This document shows, piece after piece, positions 1-5,359 of a DNA stretch of 5,365 nt (the first letter of the stretch is position 1; each line of letters opens with the position of its first letter). This DNA is from Dehalococcoidia bacterium (lineage in GTDB: Bacteria > Chloroflexota > Dehalococcoidia > SZUA-161), in assembly GCA_004376205.1 (NCBI GenBank), contig SOKG01000297.1:1-5365 (forward strand), written 5' to 3'. Below the pieces are notes generated by a model. It ran no database searches and was not told the origin of the DNA. It saw only the letters and a list, made by a program, of their open reading frames with translations. Both the position numbers and the translations under genes were made by a program.

Positions 1-12
1 AACCATGAACAG

Positions 13-38
13 CCCTTCGACAGGCTCAGGGCGAACGG
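13..38. repeat. Short imperfect palindrome resembling a widespread interspersed repeat
   Basis: CCCTTCG (13-19) and CGAACGG (32-38) form an imperfect 7-bp inverted repeat with one C-C mismatch, around a 12-base loop. A second pairing, CCCT (13-16) with AGGG (28-31), is also possible. From memory, near-identical sequences occur between genes in many unrelated bacteria, and their in-frame readings (such as FDRLRANG or PSTGSGRT) often appear in spurious or extended protein ends. Only one copy is visible here, so repetition is recalled knowledge and not seen in the window. It lies 44 bp ahead of the PmbA-like gene. It could be a REP-like element, a processed hairpin in a leader, or the tail of an upstream transcript. 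Confidence 0.55.
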
Positions 39-82
39 AAGAAAGTCCATTTTCGAAGCAATAAGGCCAGGAGAACTGAATA

Positions 83-1387
83 ATGGAAGAACTGCTGGAA
101 CAGGCGAAAAAGGTGGCTGAGGAGGCCGAGGTCTTCTCGGTATCCCATAGTGACACCAACGCCGTCTTCGAGGCCAACCGGTTGAAACACGTGCAGTCCC
201 GCGAGACATCGGGAAGGGCGCTGCGCCTGATCAAGGGGGGCAGGATTGGCTTCTCCGCCAGCAACAGGGCGAACGGCACGGAAGAACTGGTGGCAATGGC
301 GTTGGAGATGGCTCCCTTTGGCGCTGAGGCCAAATTCCAGTTCCCTCCACTTGAAAGCTACCAGCGGGTCGAGGTCTATGATCCCAAGATAGAGGCCGTT
401 ACCGAAGAGGGGATGGTGGAGCTGGGGCAATCGCTCATCGACAGGGTGCGGGGGCATACCCCGGAGCTCGTCTGTGAGGCCTCGGTATCCGTGAGCACCT
501 TCTCCGTAGAGATTCTGAACTCCCGAGGGGGAAGAGCAGCCTACAGGAAGAGTGTCTTCGGCATAGGCATGGAGGGCGTTCTCATCAGGGGCACGGACAT
601 GCTCTTCGTCGGCGACGCCGAGAGCTCGTGTCACCCGCTCGCCGACGCGGACACTGTAGCCGCAACCACCATCGAGCAGCTTGAGCGAGCTAAGGAGACC
701 GCCCCGGCGCCGGTGGGGCAGTTGCCCGTGATCTTCACCCCCCATGGGGTCGCCAGCGCTCTTATCGCCCCGTTGGCGATAGCAGTCAACGGAAAGACCG
801 TTCTCCAGGGCGCTTCGCCGCTGGGCAACAAAAAGGGTGAGCAGGTTTTCGATCCCAGGATTTCCATCTGGGATGACGCCACCATAGACTACCGTCCCGG
901 GAGCAGGTTCTGCGACGACGAGGGCGTGCCCAGTCAACGCACGCCGATCATCGAGAATGGGGTGGTAGCCAGCTTCCTCTATGACCTCCAGACTGCTGCC
1001 CTGGCCGGCACCCTCAGCACCGGCAGCGCCTCAAGAGGCCTGGCCAGTCTACCCAGCCCATCTTTGAGCACTCTCGTTATTGAGAATGGGGATACCAGCT
1101 TTGAGGACATGCTCGCCGATATTGAGGAGGGGCTGGTCATCGAGGGGCTCATGGGCGCCTCTCAGGGCAATGTCCTTGGTGGCGACTTCAGCGGAAACGT
1201 CCTTCTCGGCTACATGGTCAGGAATGGCGAGATCGTGGGCCGGGTCAAGGATACCATGGTCTCGGGCAATATCTACGAGGTCTTGAAAGAGATCGCCGCT
1301 ATCGGGCGGGAGGGGAAGTGGGTCGGGGGGCGGCTGCGTATCCCGCATATGTATTGTGCCAGCCTTGCAGTATCGACTAAGGGGTAG
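83..1387 (+). CDS. pmbA: TldD/PmbA-family protein, PmbA (TldE) type
   Basis: This 434-residue protein is close in length to E. coli PmbA/TldE (about 450). Family blocks are visible: an N-terminal alpha/beta region with KHVQSRETSGRALRLIKGGRIGF (34-57, given by position), PVIFTPHG (215-222), the core region 274-305 with FCDDEGVP and a nearby ENGVVASFLYDL stretch, GGDFSGN (366-372), and a C-terminal segment ending near residue 434. No HExxxH zinc motif is present. That matches the PmbA/TldE subunit, which in E. coli pairs with the catalytic TldD to form a protease that degrades unfolded peptides and matures microcin B17. A cytoplasmic location is expected because no signal peptide or membrane segment is seen. 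The ATG at 83 is the earliest possible start: an in-frame TGA lies at 77-79, and AGGAG (69-73) sits 9 bases upstream. No convincing promoter is seen in the 82 bp available, so it may be the second gene of an operon with tldD just outside the window; that part is inference. Confidence 0.88.
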   Translation: MEELLEQAKKVAEEAEVFSVSHSDTNAVFEANRLKHVQSRETSGRALRLIKGGRIGFSASNRANGTEELVAMALEMAPFGAEAKFQFPPLESYQRVEVYDPKIEAVTEEGMVELGQSLIDRVRGHTPELVCEASVSVSTFSVEILNSRGGRAAYRKSVFGIGMEGVLIRGTDMLFVGDAESSCHPLADADTVAATTIEQLERAKETAPAPVGQLPVIFTPHGVASALIAPLAIAVNGKTVLQGASPLGNKKGEQVFDPRISIWDDATIDYRPGSRFCDDEGVPSQRTPIIENGVVASFLYDLQTAALAGTLSTGSASRGLASLPSPSLSTLVIENGDTSFEDMLADIEEGLVIEGLMGASQGNVLGGDFSGNVLLGYMVRNGEIVGRVKDTMVSGNIYEVLKEIAAIGREGKWVGGRLRIPHMYCASLAVSTKG

Positions 1388-1401
1388 CCTCCTGTTACAA
1401 T
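1373..1401 (+). promoter_or_regulatory. Predicted sigma-A promoter of the HEAT-repeat gene
   Basis: A -35-like TCGACT (1373-1378) and a -10 TACAAT (1396-1401) are separated by 17 bp. TGT (1393-1395) directly before the -10 gives an extended -10 element. The -35 lies inside the last codons of the PmbA-like gene. Transcription would start near 1408, giving a leader of about 20 bases. The HEAT gene may therefore be expressed independently of the gene before it, although read-through is also possible. Confidence 0.5.
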
Positions 1402-1415
1402 GAGAGAGGCAATAC

Positions 1416-1420
1416 GGGGG
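1416..1420 (+). promoter_or_regulatory. G-tract ribosome binding site of the HEAT-repeat gene
   Basis: GGGGG lies 7 bases before the ATG at 1428. It can pair with the CCUCC of 16S rRNA through one G-U wobble. No AGGAGG-type sequence is closer. The spacing supports the ATG at 1428 as the start. Confidence 0.55.
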
Positions 1421-1427
1421 AACAGAA

Positions 1428-2348
1428 ATGTCCTCACCACTGGAGCAATACTTGGCGGAACTGCGTGACCTTAGTAAGCCCATGGCTATCTCAAAGCTCG
1501 CCAATCTCTCGGATCTCCTCGCAGAAGAGGCGGATATTTTCAGGAGGGAGTGGCCTAACATTGATGTTACGCGGCGAAAGCAGATAGTGGGACAGCTGGC
1601 AGAACTTGCTGAGGACAACCTTGAGCTGGACTTTGACGAGGTCTTCCGTTCCTGCCTTACCGATGCCGACGGCGAGGTGAGGGTGAAAGCCATCGAGGGG
1701 CTCTGGGGGTGTGAAGAACGCTCTTTGATCGACCCGCTGATCCGCTTGCTTCTGGAGGACGTAGAGCATTCGGTCCGGGCTGCCGCCGCTGATGGCCTGG
1801 GTAGATTTACCATGCTTGCTGAATTGGGGAGGCTGCCAGAAAGTGATGCTCATCGGGTTGAGGAGGCTTTGCTCACCGCCTTCAACAAAGGCAATGAACA
1901 GCTTAATGTGCGCCTCAGGGTGTTGGAAGCGATCAGCCCTCTGACCAAGCCGCAAGTAGAAGAGATGATCCGCCAGGCCTACCGCAGCGATAGCCTTGAA
2001 TTTCAGGTCAGCGCCGTGTACGCCATGGGCCGCAACTGCAATCCCGGCTGGCTGCCGGTACTTCTGAAAGAGCTTCGTAGTCCTGACCCTCAACTGAGGT
2101 TTGAGGCAGTGAGGGCTTGCGCGGAACTTGAGGCGGAGGAGGCTGTTCCCCATCTAATAGAACTCACGTGCGATAGTGATGCAGAGGTCCAAATCTCTGC
2201 TATTGAGGCTCTGGGACGAATCGGAGGCGGCGAGGCAAGAGAGGGACTGCAACGGTGCCTGGACAGCTCGGAGGAGGTAGTCCGCCAGGCGTCACAGGAA
2301 GCATTGGAGGAGATAGGATTCTGGGAGGACCCCTCAAGCCTTAGCTAG
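1428..2348 (+). CDS. HEAT-repeat (PBS-lyase-like) scaffold protein
   Basis: This 306-residue acidic protein is built mostly of alpha-helical HEAT-like repeats. Approximate repeats are at residues 68-95 (with DADGEVRVKAIEGL), 100-125 (DVEHSVRAAAADGLGRF), 141-173, 174-203 (SLEFQVSAVYAMGR), 207-234 (DPQLRFEAVRACAEL), 238-265 (DAEVQISAIEALGRIG) and 270-296 (EEVVRQASQEALEEIG). The first 65 residues form a different helical head. There is no signal peptide, membrane span or catalytic motif. Proteins of this type generally act as binding scaffolds, and some act on phycobilin chromophores, but nothing here points to pigment chemistry. The specific partner cannot be read from the sequence. It follows the PmbA-like gene by 40 bp on the same strand, which hints at a shared role, yet it has its own promoter-like sequence. 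Its last codons overlap the convergent kinase gene and lie in a large hairpin. Confidence 0.85.
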   Translation: MSSPLEQYLAELRDLSKPMAISKLANLSDLLAEEADIFRREWPNIDVTRRKQIVGQLAELAEDNLELDFDEVFRSCLTDADGEVRVKAIEGLWGCEERSLIDPLIRLLLEDVEHSVRAAAADGLGRFTMLAELGRLPESDAHRVEEALLTAFNKGNEQLNVRLRVLEAISPLTKPQVEEMIRQAYRSDSLEFQVSAVYAMGRNCNPGWLPVLLKELRSPDPQLRFEAVRACAELEAEEAVPHLIELTCDSDAEVQISAIEALGRIGGGEAREGLQRCLDSSEEVVRQASQEALEEIGFWEDPSSLS

Positions 2349-2359
2349 AGGTGTTCTCC
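2324..2359. terminator. Hairpin spanning both stop codons of convergent genes, possible bidirectional 3' end
   Basis: Positions 2324-2339 fold back on 2344-2359 around the loop CTTA (2340-2343). Of 16 positions, 13 are Watson-Crick pairs, one is a G-T wobble (2328/2355), and two are mismatches (2336/2347 and 2331/2352). The stop codon of the HEAT gene (2346-2348) lies in the 3' arm. The stop codon of the kinase gene (reverse of 2341-2343) lies in the loop and next to it. No T run follows the hairpin on either strand, so it is not a classical intrinsic terminator. It may protect the 3' ends of both transcripts or help stop them with another factor. Confidence 0.45.
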
Positions 2360-3318
2360 AGAACCAGGGCTACGGCGCCCAGTAGAGAGGAATTGTCGCC
2401 CAAGGCAGCCGGGACGATGCGCACTGTAATGTCGGGCATAATCCTGGCAGCAACGACCTGGCGTACCGGTTCAAAGAGGAGTTCTCCGGCGTTTGAAACA
2501 CCGCCCCCTATGATGACAAGCTCGGGATTGAATATGTGAACCAGGTTGGCCACTCCAACACCCAGATTGGTCGCCGCAGTATGCATAACCCCACAGGCCA
2601 CGGAGTCGCCGGCATTCGCCGCCTCACACACCACCTCAGCAGTTACCTTGGTTAGGTCCCCAGCGATCAGGTCGGTGATAACGCTCACCTCTCCGGTGGA
2701 GAGCTTTTCCAAAGCGAGGCGAGCGATTGCGGTGCCGGAGGCCATTGCCTCCAGGCAGCCCACGTTGCCACAGTTGCATCTCGGCCCATTGAGGTCTATG
2801 GTCATGTGCCCCAGTTCCGCGGCGAAGCCGGAAGAGCCCAGAAGTGGCTTGCCTCCCGTGATCACCCCGCCTCCGATACCGGTGCTGATCGTGAGATAGA
2901 CAAGGTCATCGCTGCCCCTGCCAGCGCCAAACCTGCGCTCACCCAGCGCAGCGAGGTTGGCGTCATTGCCTACCCAAACGGGAAACTGAAGCTCATGTTC
3001 AAAGACCTCCTTCAGGGGAGTGTTATACCAACTGAGGAGGTTAGGTGAGGTGAGCAGCACCCCCGTTCCCGGTGTGACCAGTCCGGCAGTAGCCACTCCC
3101 ATGCCCCTCAACGCAGCCGGGTCGACGTCTGAGAGCATCTCCGTTATGGCGTCCTTGATTCGCCTGATAGCCTGCTCAGGCCCCTGCTCAGAATAGATGG
3201 GTGCTGCGTAGCGTCTCAGGAGTTGCCCTTTTTCATCCGCTAAAGCGAGGCGAAACTGTGTACCACCAAGGTCGAGGGACAGAATGAGGTGCTTGCTCTG
3301 GCTCAAACTCTGCTCCAT
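2341..3318 (-). CDS. ROK-family sugar kinase, probable glucokinase
   Basis: With the start at 3318 the protein has 325 residues, typical for ROK kinases. It would phosphorylate a hexose, most likely glucose at C6 using ATP, in the cytoplasm. Counting from that start, visible motifs are DLGGTQFR (16-23, phosphate binding), GNDAN (118-122, with the likely catalytic Asp at 119), TISTGIGGGV (143-152), ELGH (168-171, sugar and zinc contact), the zinc cluster CNCGNVGCLE (181-190), and IIGGGVSNAGELL (269-281, nucleotide-binding region). There is no N-terminal helix-turn-helix, so this is an enzyme and not a NagC/XylR-type repressor. An ATG at 3342 would add eight residues (MIYYRKSG), but the predicted -10 box lies inside that extension, so 3318 is preferred. 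Glucose is inferred from overall similarity; N-acetylmannosamine, fructose or another sugar cannot be excluded. Its 3' end overlaps the HEAT gene by 8 bp, tail to tail. Confidence 0.9.
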   Translation of the reverse strand: MEQSLSQSKHLILSLDLGGTQFRLALADEKGQLLRRYAAPIYSEQGPEQAIRRIKDAITEMLSDVDPAALRGMGVATAGLVTPGTGVLLTSPNLLSWYNTPLKEVFEHELQFPVWVGNDANLAALGERRFGAGRGSDDLVYLTISTGIGGGVITGGKPLLGSSGFAAELGHMTIDLNGPRCNCGNVGCLEAMASGTAIARLALEKLSTGEVSVITDLIAGDLTKVTAEVVCEAANAGDSVACGVMHTAATNLGVGVANLVHIFNPELVIIGGGVSNAGELLFEPVRQVVAARIMPDITVRIVPAALGDNSSLLGAVALVLENTSS

Positions 3319-3332
3319 GCCCGATTTTCGAT

Positions 3333-3361
3333 AGTATATCATCGGAACTGCTCGCTGTCTA
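3333..3361 (-). promoter_or_regulatory. Predicted sigma-A promoter of the ROK kinase
   Basis: Read on the - strand, TAGACA (3361-3356) matches the -35 consensus at five of six positions. After a 17-bp spacer comes TATACT (3338-3333), a five-of-six -10. The predicted RNA start is near 3326, leaving only about 8 bases before the ATG at 3318. The transcript would be nearly leaderless, with only a GGG close to the start codon. The box overlaps the first codons of the longer reading frame that begins at 3342. Confidence 0.55.
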
Positions 3362-3485
3362 ACAAAACCACTGGAATCCTTTACCTACGTTGGTCGTTCG
3401 CACCCACCCGCCTGCGGACCCCAGCCGTGAGACAAGCCCCTGCAAGTGCAAAAAATGTCCTGGCTATCGGGGCCATGCTCGTCGG
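3362..3485. other. Spacer between divergent promoters, no gene seen
   Basis: About 124 bp separate the -35 box of the kinase from that of the acetyltransferase. I see no convincing gene, tRNA or tandem repeat here. Small fold-backs exist: CCGC/GCGG (3408-3417, 2-base loop) and TGGC/GCCA (3461-3464 with 3472-3475). Neither is strong enough to call a regulatory structure. Confidence 0.5.
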
Positions 3486-3514
3486 TTGACTGACTGTCGT
3501 GCAACTTATAGAAT
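3486..3514 (+). promoter_or_regulatory. Predicted sigma-A promoter of the GNAT gene
   Basis: TTGACT (3486-3491, five of six) and TAGAAT (3509-3514, five of six) are separated by 17 bp, which is near consensus. The RNA would start near 3521, about 14 bases before the GTG start. A small inverted pair, GTTG (3485-3488) and CAAC (3502-3505), lies across the -35 and spacer and is probably chance. Confidence 0.65.
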
Positions 3515-3521
3515 TATAGGC

Positions 3522-3526
3522 GGGGG
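3522..3526 (+). promoter_or_regulatory. G-tract ribosome binding site of the GNAT gene
   Basis: GGGGG lies 8 bases before the GTG at 3535 and supports that start. It would lie almost at the 5' end of the predicted transcript. Confidence 0.5.
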
Positions 3527-3534
3527 TACTCAAG

Positions 3535-4116
3535 GTGCTGATAGGACAGAAGGTGGTACTGCGGGAGAAGCGGATTAGTGATGCTGCAAACGACTATGCC
3601 TGGCGATGTGATGCCGATCTGGCCCGCCTGGACGCGGTATTGCCCATAACGATGCCTTACCGTGAGTTCATGGCTTACTGCGCCCACGAGCTGCAAAGCA
3701 CGAACAGATGGCGACGCCGGTTTGCTATCGACAGCCTCGACGCCAGTAAGCATATCGGCAACTGTATGCTCTATGACATAGATGAGCAGAGGAGACAGGC
3801 GGCACTAGGTATCATGATCGGTGAACGAGAATACTGGGGTAAGGGCTACGGGGCTGATGCTGTAACCACCCTGGTCTCCCATATCTTCAAGGAGACAAAT
3901 ATAGACAGGATTTACCTGAATACCCTGGAAGGGAATGTTAGAGCGCAGCGATGCTTCCGCAAGTGCGGATTCATTGCCTGCGGGCGAGTTATCCAGAGAG
4001 GGAACGATTTCATTGTCATGGAGCTGCATCGAAGCTGGCTAAAGTCGATTGAAGATAACGCCACACTGGCACCACAAAGTGCTGACAACAAAACCTACCT
4101 GCCGCCTACCACTTGA
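3535..4116 (+). CDS. GNAT-family N-acetyltransferase (RimJ/RimL-like)
   Basis: This 193-residue cytoplasmic protein has the layout of a RimJ/RimL-type acetyltransferase, which moves an acetyl group from acetyl-CoA to an amine. The N-terminus, MLIGQKVVLREKRISDA, is the usual first strand and helix of this group. The acetyl-CoA loop is REYWGKGYGADAV (98-110), followed by a helix and the strand IDRIYLNTL (123-131). The late motif NVRAQRCFRKCGF (134-146) is typical of the fold. The substrate cannot be named: ribosomal protein, amino acid, antibiotic or small amine are all possible. The GTG start is supported by homology of the first residues, the G-tract ribosome site and the promoter just upstream. 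The core fold ends near residue 168; about 25 further residues form a low-complexity tail, and the end of its coding sequence overlaps the dnaN promoter. Its stop codon (4114-4116) lies inside the -35 box of dnaN. Confidence 0.85.
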   Translation: MLIGQKVVLREKRISDAANDYAWRCDADLARLDAVLPITMPYREFMAYCAHELQSTNRWRRRFAIDSLDASKHIGNCMLYDIDEQRRQAALGIMIGEREYWGKGYGADAVTTLVSHIFKETNIDRIYLNTLEGNVRAQRCFRKCGFIACGRVIQRGNDFIVMELHRSWLKSIEDNATLAPQSADNKTYLPPTT

Positions 4117-4141
4117 CTCAAGAGGTGGTGGCGGGTATACT
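4113..4141 (+). promoter_or_regulatory. Predicted sigma-A promoter of dnaN
   Basis: TTGACT (4113-4118) and TATACT (4136-4141) each match consensus at five of six positions and are exactly 17 bp apart. RNA would start near 4148, leaving a leader of about 19 bases. The -35 box contains the stop codon of the acetyltransferase gene, so dnaN has a dedicated promoter with no spacer between genes. GTGGC (4128-4132) and GCCAC (4145-4149) flank the -10 as 5-bp inverted arms and might form an operator, but the evidence for that is thin. Confidence 0.7.
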
Positions 4142-4154
4142 ACTGCCACTGTCC

Positions 4155-4160
4155 GGGGGG
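4155..4160 (+). promoter_or_regulatory. G-tract ribosome binding site of dnaN
   Basis: GGGGGG lies 6 bases before the ATG at 4167 but only 3 before the ATG at 4164. This favours 4167 as the start, which gives the family-typical first residues MKVSC. Confidence 0.55.
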
Positions 4161-4166
4161 TGTATG

Positions 4167-5294
4167 ATGAAGGTTTCATGTTCCCAAGAAGATTTGAGCA
4201 AAGGATTGGCGGTGGTGGGAAGGGCGGTAGCCACCAGAGCTGTCTTGCCCATCACTAACAACGTTCTAATAGCAACCGAGGGCTCACAACTCAAGTTGGC
4301 CGCAACTAATCTTGAGATCGCCATAACCTGCTGGATCGGGGCTACCATCGAGGAAGAGGGCACAATTACAATTCCTGCGAGGCTGGTCACCGATTTCGTC
4401 AATTCTCTGCCCAGCGGCCGAATCGATATGATTCTATCTCTTCGTAGCCAGAGCCTTGAGTTGAGGTGTGCCCGTTATGAGGCACATGTCAGCGGACTGG
4501 ACCCTGCTGATTTCCCACCCATCCCCAAGATTGCCGAAGGGGTGACCGTCAAGATAAAGCCCGAGGAACTCAGGATGGCGATCAACCAGGTGGTGTTTGC
4601 TGCAGCATCGGAGGAGTCGCGGCCTGTTCTTACCGGCGTTGATGCCGAGTTCGACGGCGATCAACTTACCCTGGCCGCCGCCGATGGCTTTAGACTGGCG
4701 GTGCGCAAGTTGACTTTGGATACCCCCGTGGGCGAGAAGATATCTGTCATTATCCCAGCACGCTCCCTCGCAGAGCTAAACCGCCTCATCACCGACCAGC
4801 AAGAGCCCGTGGAGTTCACCATCAACCCCAAGAAGAGTCAAACGATTTTTCGGCTGAGAAACGCGGAGATGGTGTCGCAGCTAATTCAGGGCACCTTCCC
4901 CAACTATGAGCAGCTCATCCCCCAATCCTATTCTACCAGAGCCGTGGTTAAGCTCTCTGAGTTCTTAATGGCGACAAGGAGCGCCTCCATCTTCGCTCGG
5001 GATGGCAGCGGCATTGTACGGCTGCAGCTAATGCCCAAGGATGGAAAAGGAAAGATCGCTATCTCAGCAAGAGCCGAAGAGGTTGGGGACAACCTGGGAG
5101 AGGTTGATGCCGTTGTGGAAGGAGAGGAAGCCAAGATCGCCTTCAATAGCAAGTATTTGATGGACGTCCTGGGCGTCCTCACCGAAGAGGAGGTAGCCCT
5201 CGAGGCCACCACATCCTCGAGCCCCGGTGTCATCCGCCCCGTAGGGAAAGACAATTACATCCACGTGGTCATGCCCATGTTCGTCCAATGGTAG
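4167..5294 (+). CDS. dnaN: DNA polymerase III subunit beta (sliding clamp)
   Basis: The 375-residue product is the ring-shaped clamp that tethers the replicative polymerase to DNA. Its length is normal (about 366-380). The three clamp domains lie at roughly 1-125, 130-245 and 247-375. Diagnostic segments are MKVSCSQEDLSKGL at the start, SRPVLTGV (151-158), AADGFRLAV (171-179; most homologues have ATDG), GTFPNYEQLIP (242-252), SPGVIRPVG (352-360) and the end HVVMPMFVQW (366-375), which replaces the MPMRL ending of the E. coli protein. The start is set at 4167 by family alignment and the G tract; the adjacent ATG at 4164 would add one Met. A longer frame from TTG at 4113 is rejected because that triplet is the -35 box and the added residues do not match the family. 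Upstream genes are not replication genes, and dnaA, recF and gyrB are not visible. It is probably essential and transcribed from its own promoter. Confidence 0.96.
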   Translation: MKVSCSQEDLSKGLAVVGRAVATRAVLPITNNVLIATEGSQLKLAATNLEIAITCWIGATIEEEGTITIPARLVTDFVNSLPSGRIDMILSLRSQSLELRCARYEAHVSGLDPADFPPIPKIAEGVTVKIKPEELRMAINQVVFAAASEESRPVLTGVDAEFDGDQLTLAAADGFRLAVRKLTLDTPVGEKISVIIPARSLAELNRLITDQQEPVEFTINPKKSQTIFRLRNAEMVSQLIQGTFPNYEQLIPQSYSTRAVVKLSEFLMATRSASIFARDGSGIVRLQLMPKDGKGKIAISARAEEVGDNLGEVDAVVEGEEAKIAFNSKYLMDVLGVLTEEEVALEATTSSSPGVIRPVGKDNYIHVVMPMFVQW

Positions 5295-5299
5295 CCACT

Positions 5300-5359
5300 T
5301 GATGCCAAGGTAAAAAGGGGCGCCACTTAGGGGCAAATTCTAGGCCTTTTGGAGCATCA
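5300..5359 (+). other. Weak fold-back downstream of dnaN
   Basis: TGATG (5300-5304) can pair with CATCA (5355-5359), and CCAAGG (5305-5310) with TTTTGG (5347-5352) using two G-T wobbles, leaving a 2-base bulge and a 36-base loop. A direct repeat GCCACTT occurs at 5294-5300 and 5322-5328. There is no T run after the structure. It could be a weak 3' structure of the dnaN transcript or chance. No gene start is visible before the window ends. Confidence 0.2.

Noticed and set aside
26..937. Long open frame on the - strand opposite the PmbA-like gene
   Set aside because: It lies fully antisense to a gene with clear family motifs, and its translation shows no recognisable domain. It is a codon-bias shadow.
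1049..1813. Open frame on the - strand crossing the PmbA-HEAT junction
   Set aside because: It runs antisense across two supported genes and the promoter between them, with a serine/arginine-rich composition typical of a shadow frame.
1491..2153. 220-residue open frame opposite the HEAT gene
   Set aside because: It is antisense to well-formed HEAT repeats and has no domain or ribosome site that I can support.
2319..2363. Alternative pairing TTCTGG/CCAGAA around the convergent stops, and GTTCT/AGAAC at 2353-2364
   Set aside because: These compete with the longer 2324-2359 fold and are shorter, so they are not reported as separate structures.
2546..3048. Two + strand open frames inside the ROK kinase
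   Set aside because: They lie opposite the conserved zinc cluster and nucleotide motifs of the kinase, and neither resembles a known protein.
3289..3578. Short + strand frames in the divergent spacer
   Set aside because: They run from the kinase start through both promoters into the GNAT gene, without a ribosome site or recognisable sequence.
3989..3997. DnaA-box-like TTATCCAGA upstream of dnaN
   Set aside because: It is a single eight-of-nine match inside the GNAT coding region with no neighbouring boxes or AT-rich stretch, so it is not evidence of a replication origin.
5300..5359. Intrinsic terminator after dnaN
   Set aside because: The possible stem has a 36-base loop, a bulge and wobble pairs, and no T run follows, so it is listed only as a weak fold-back.
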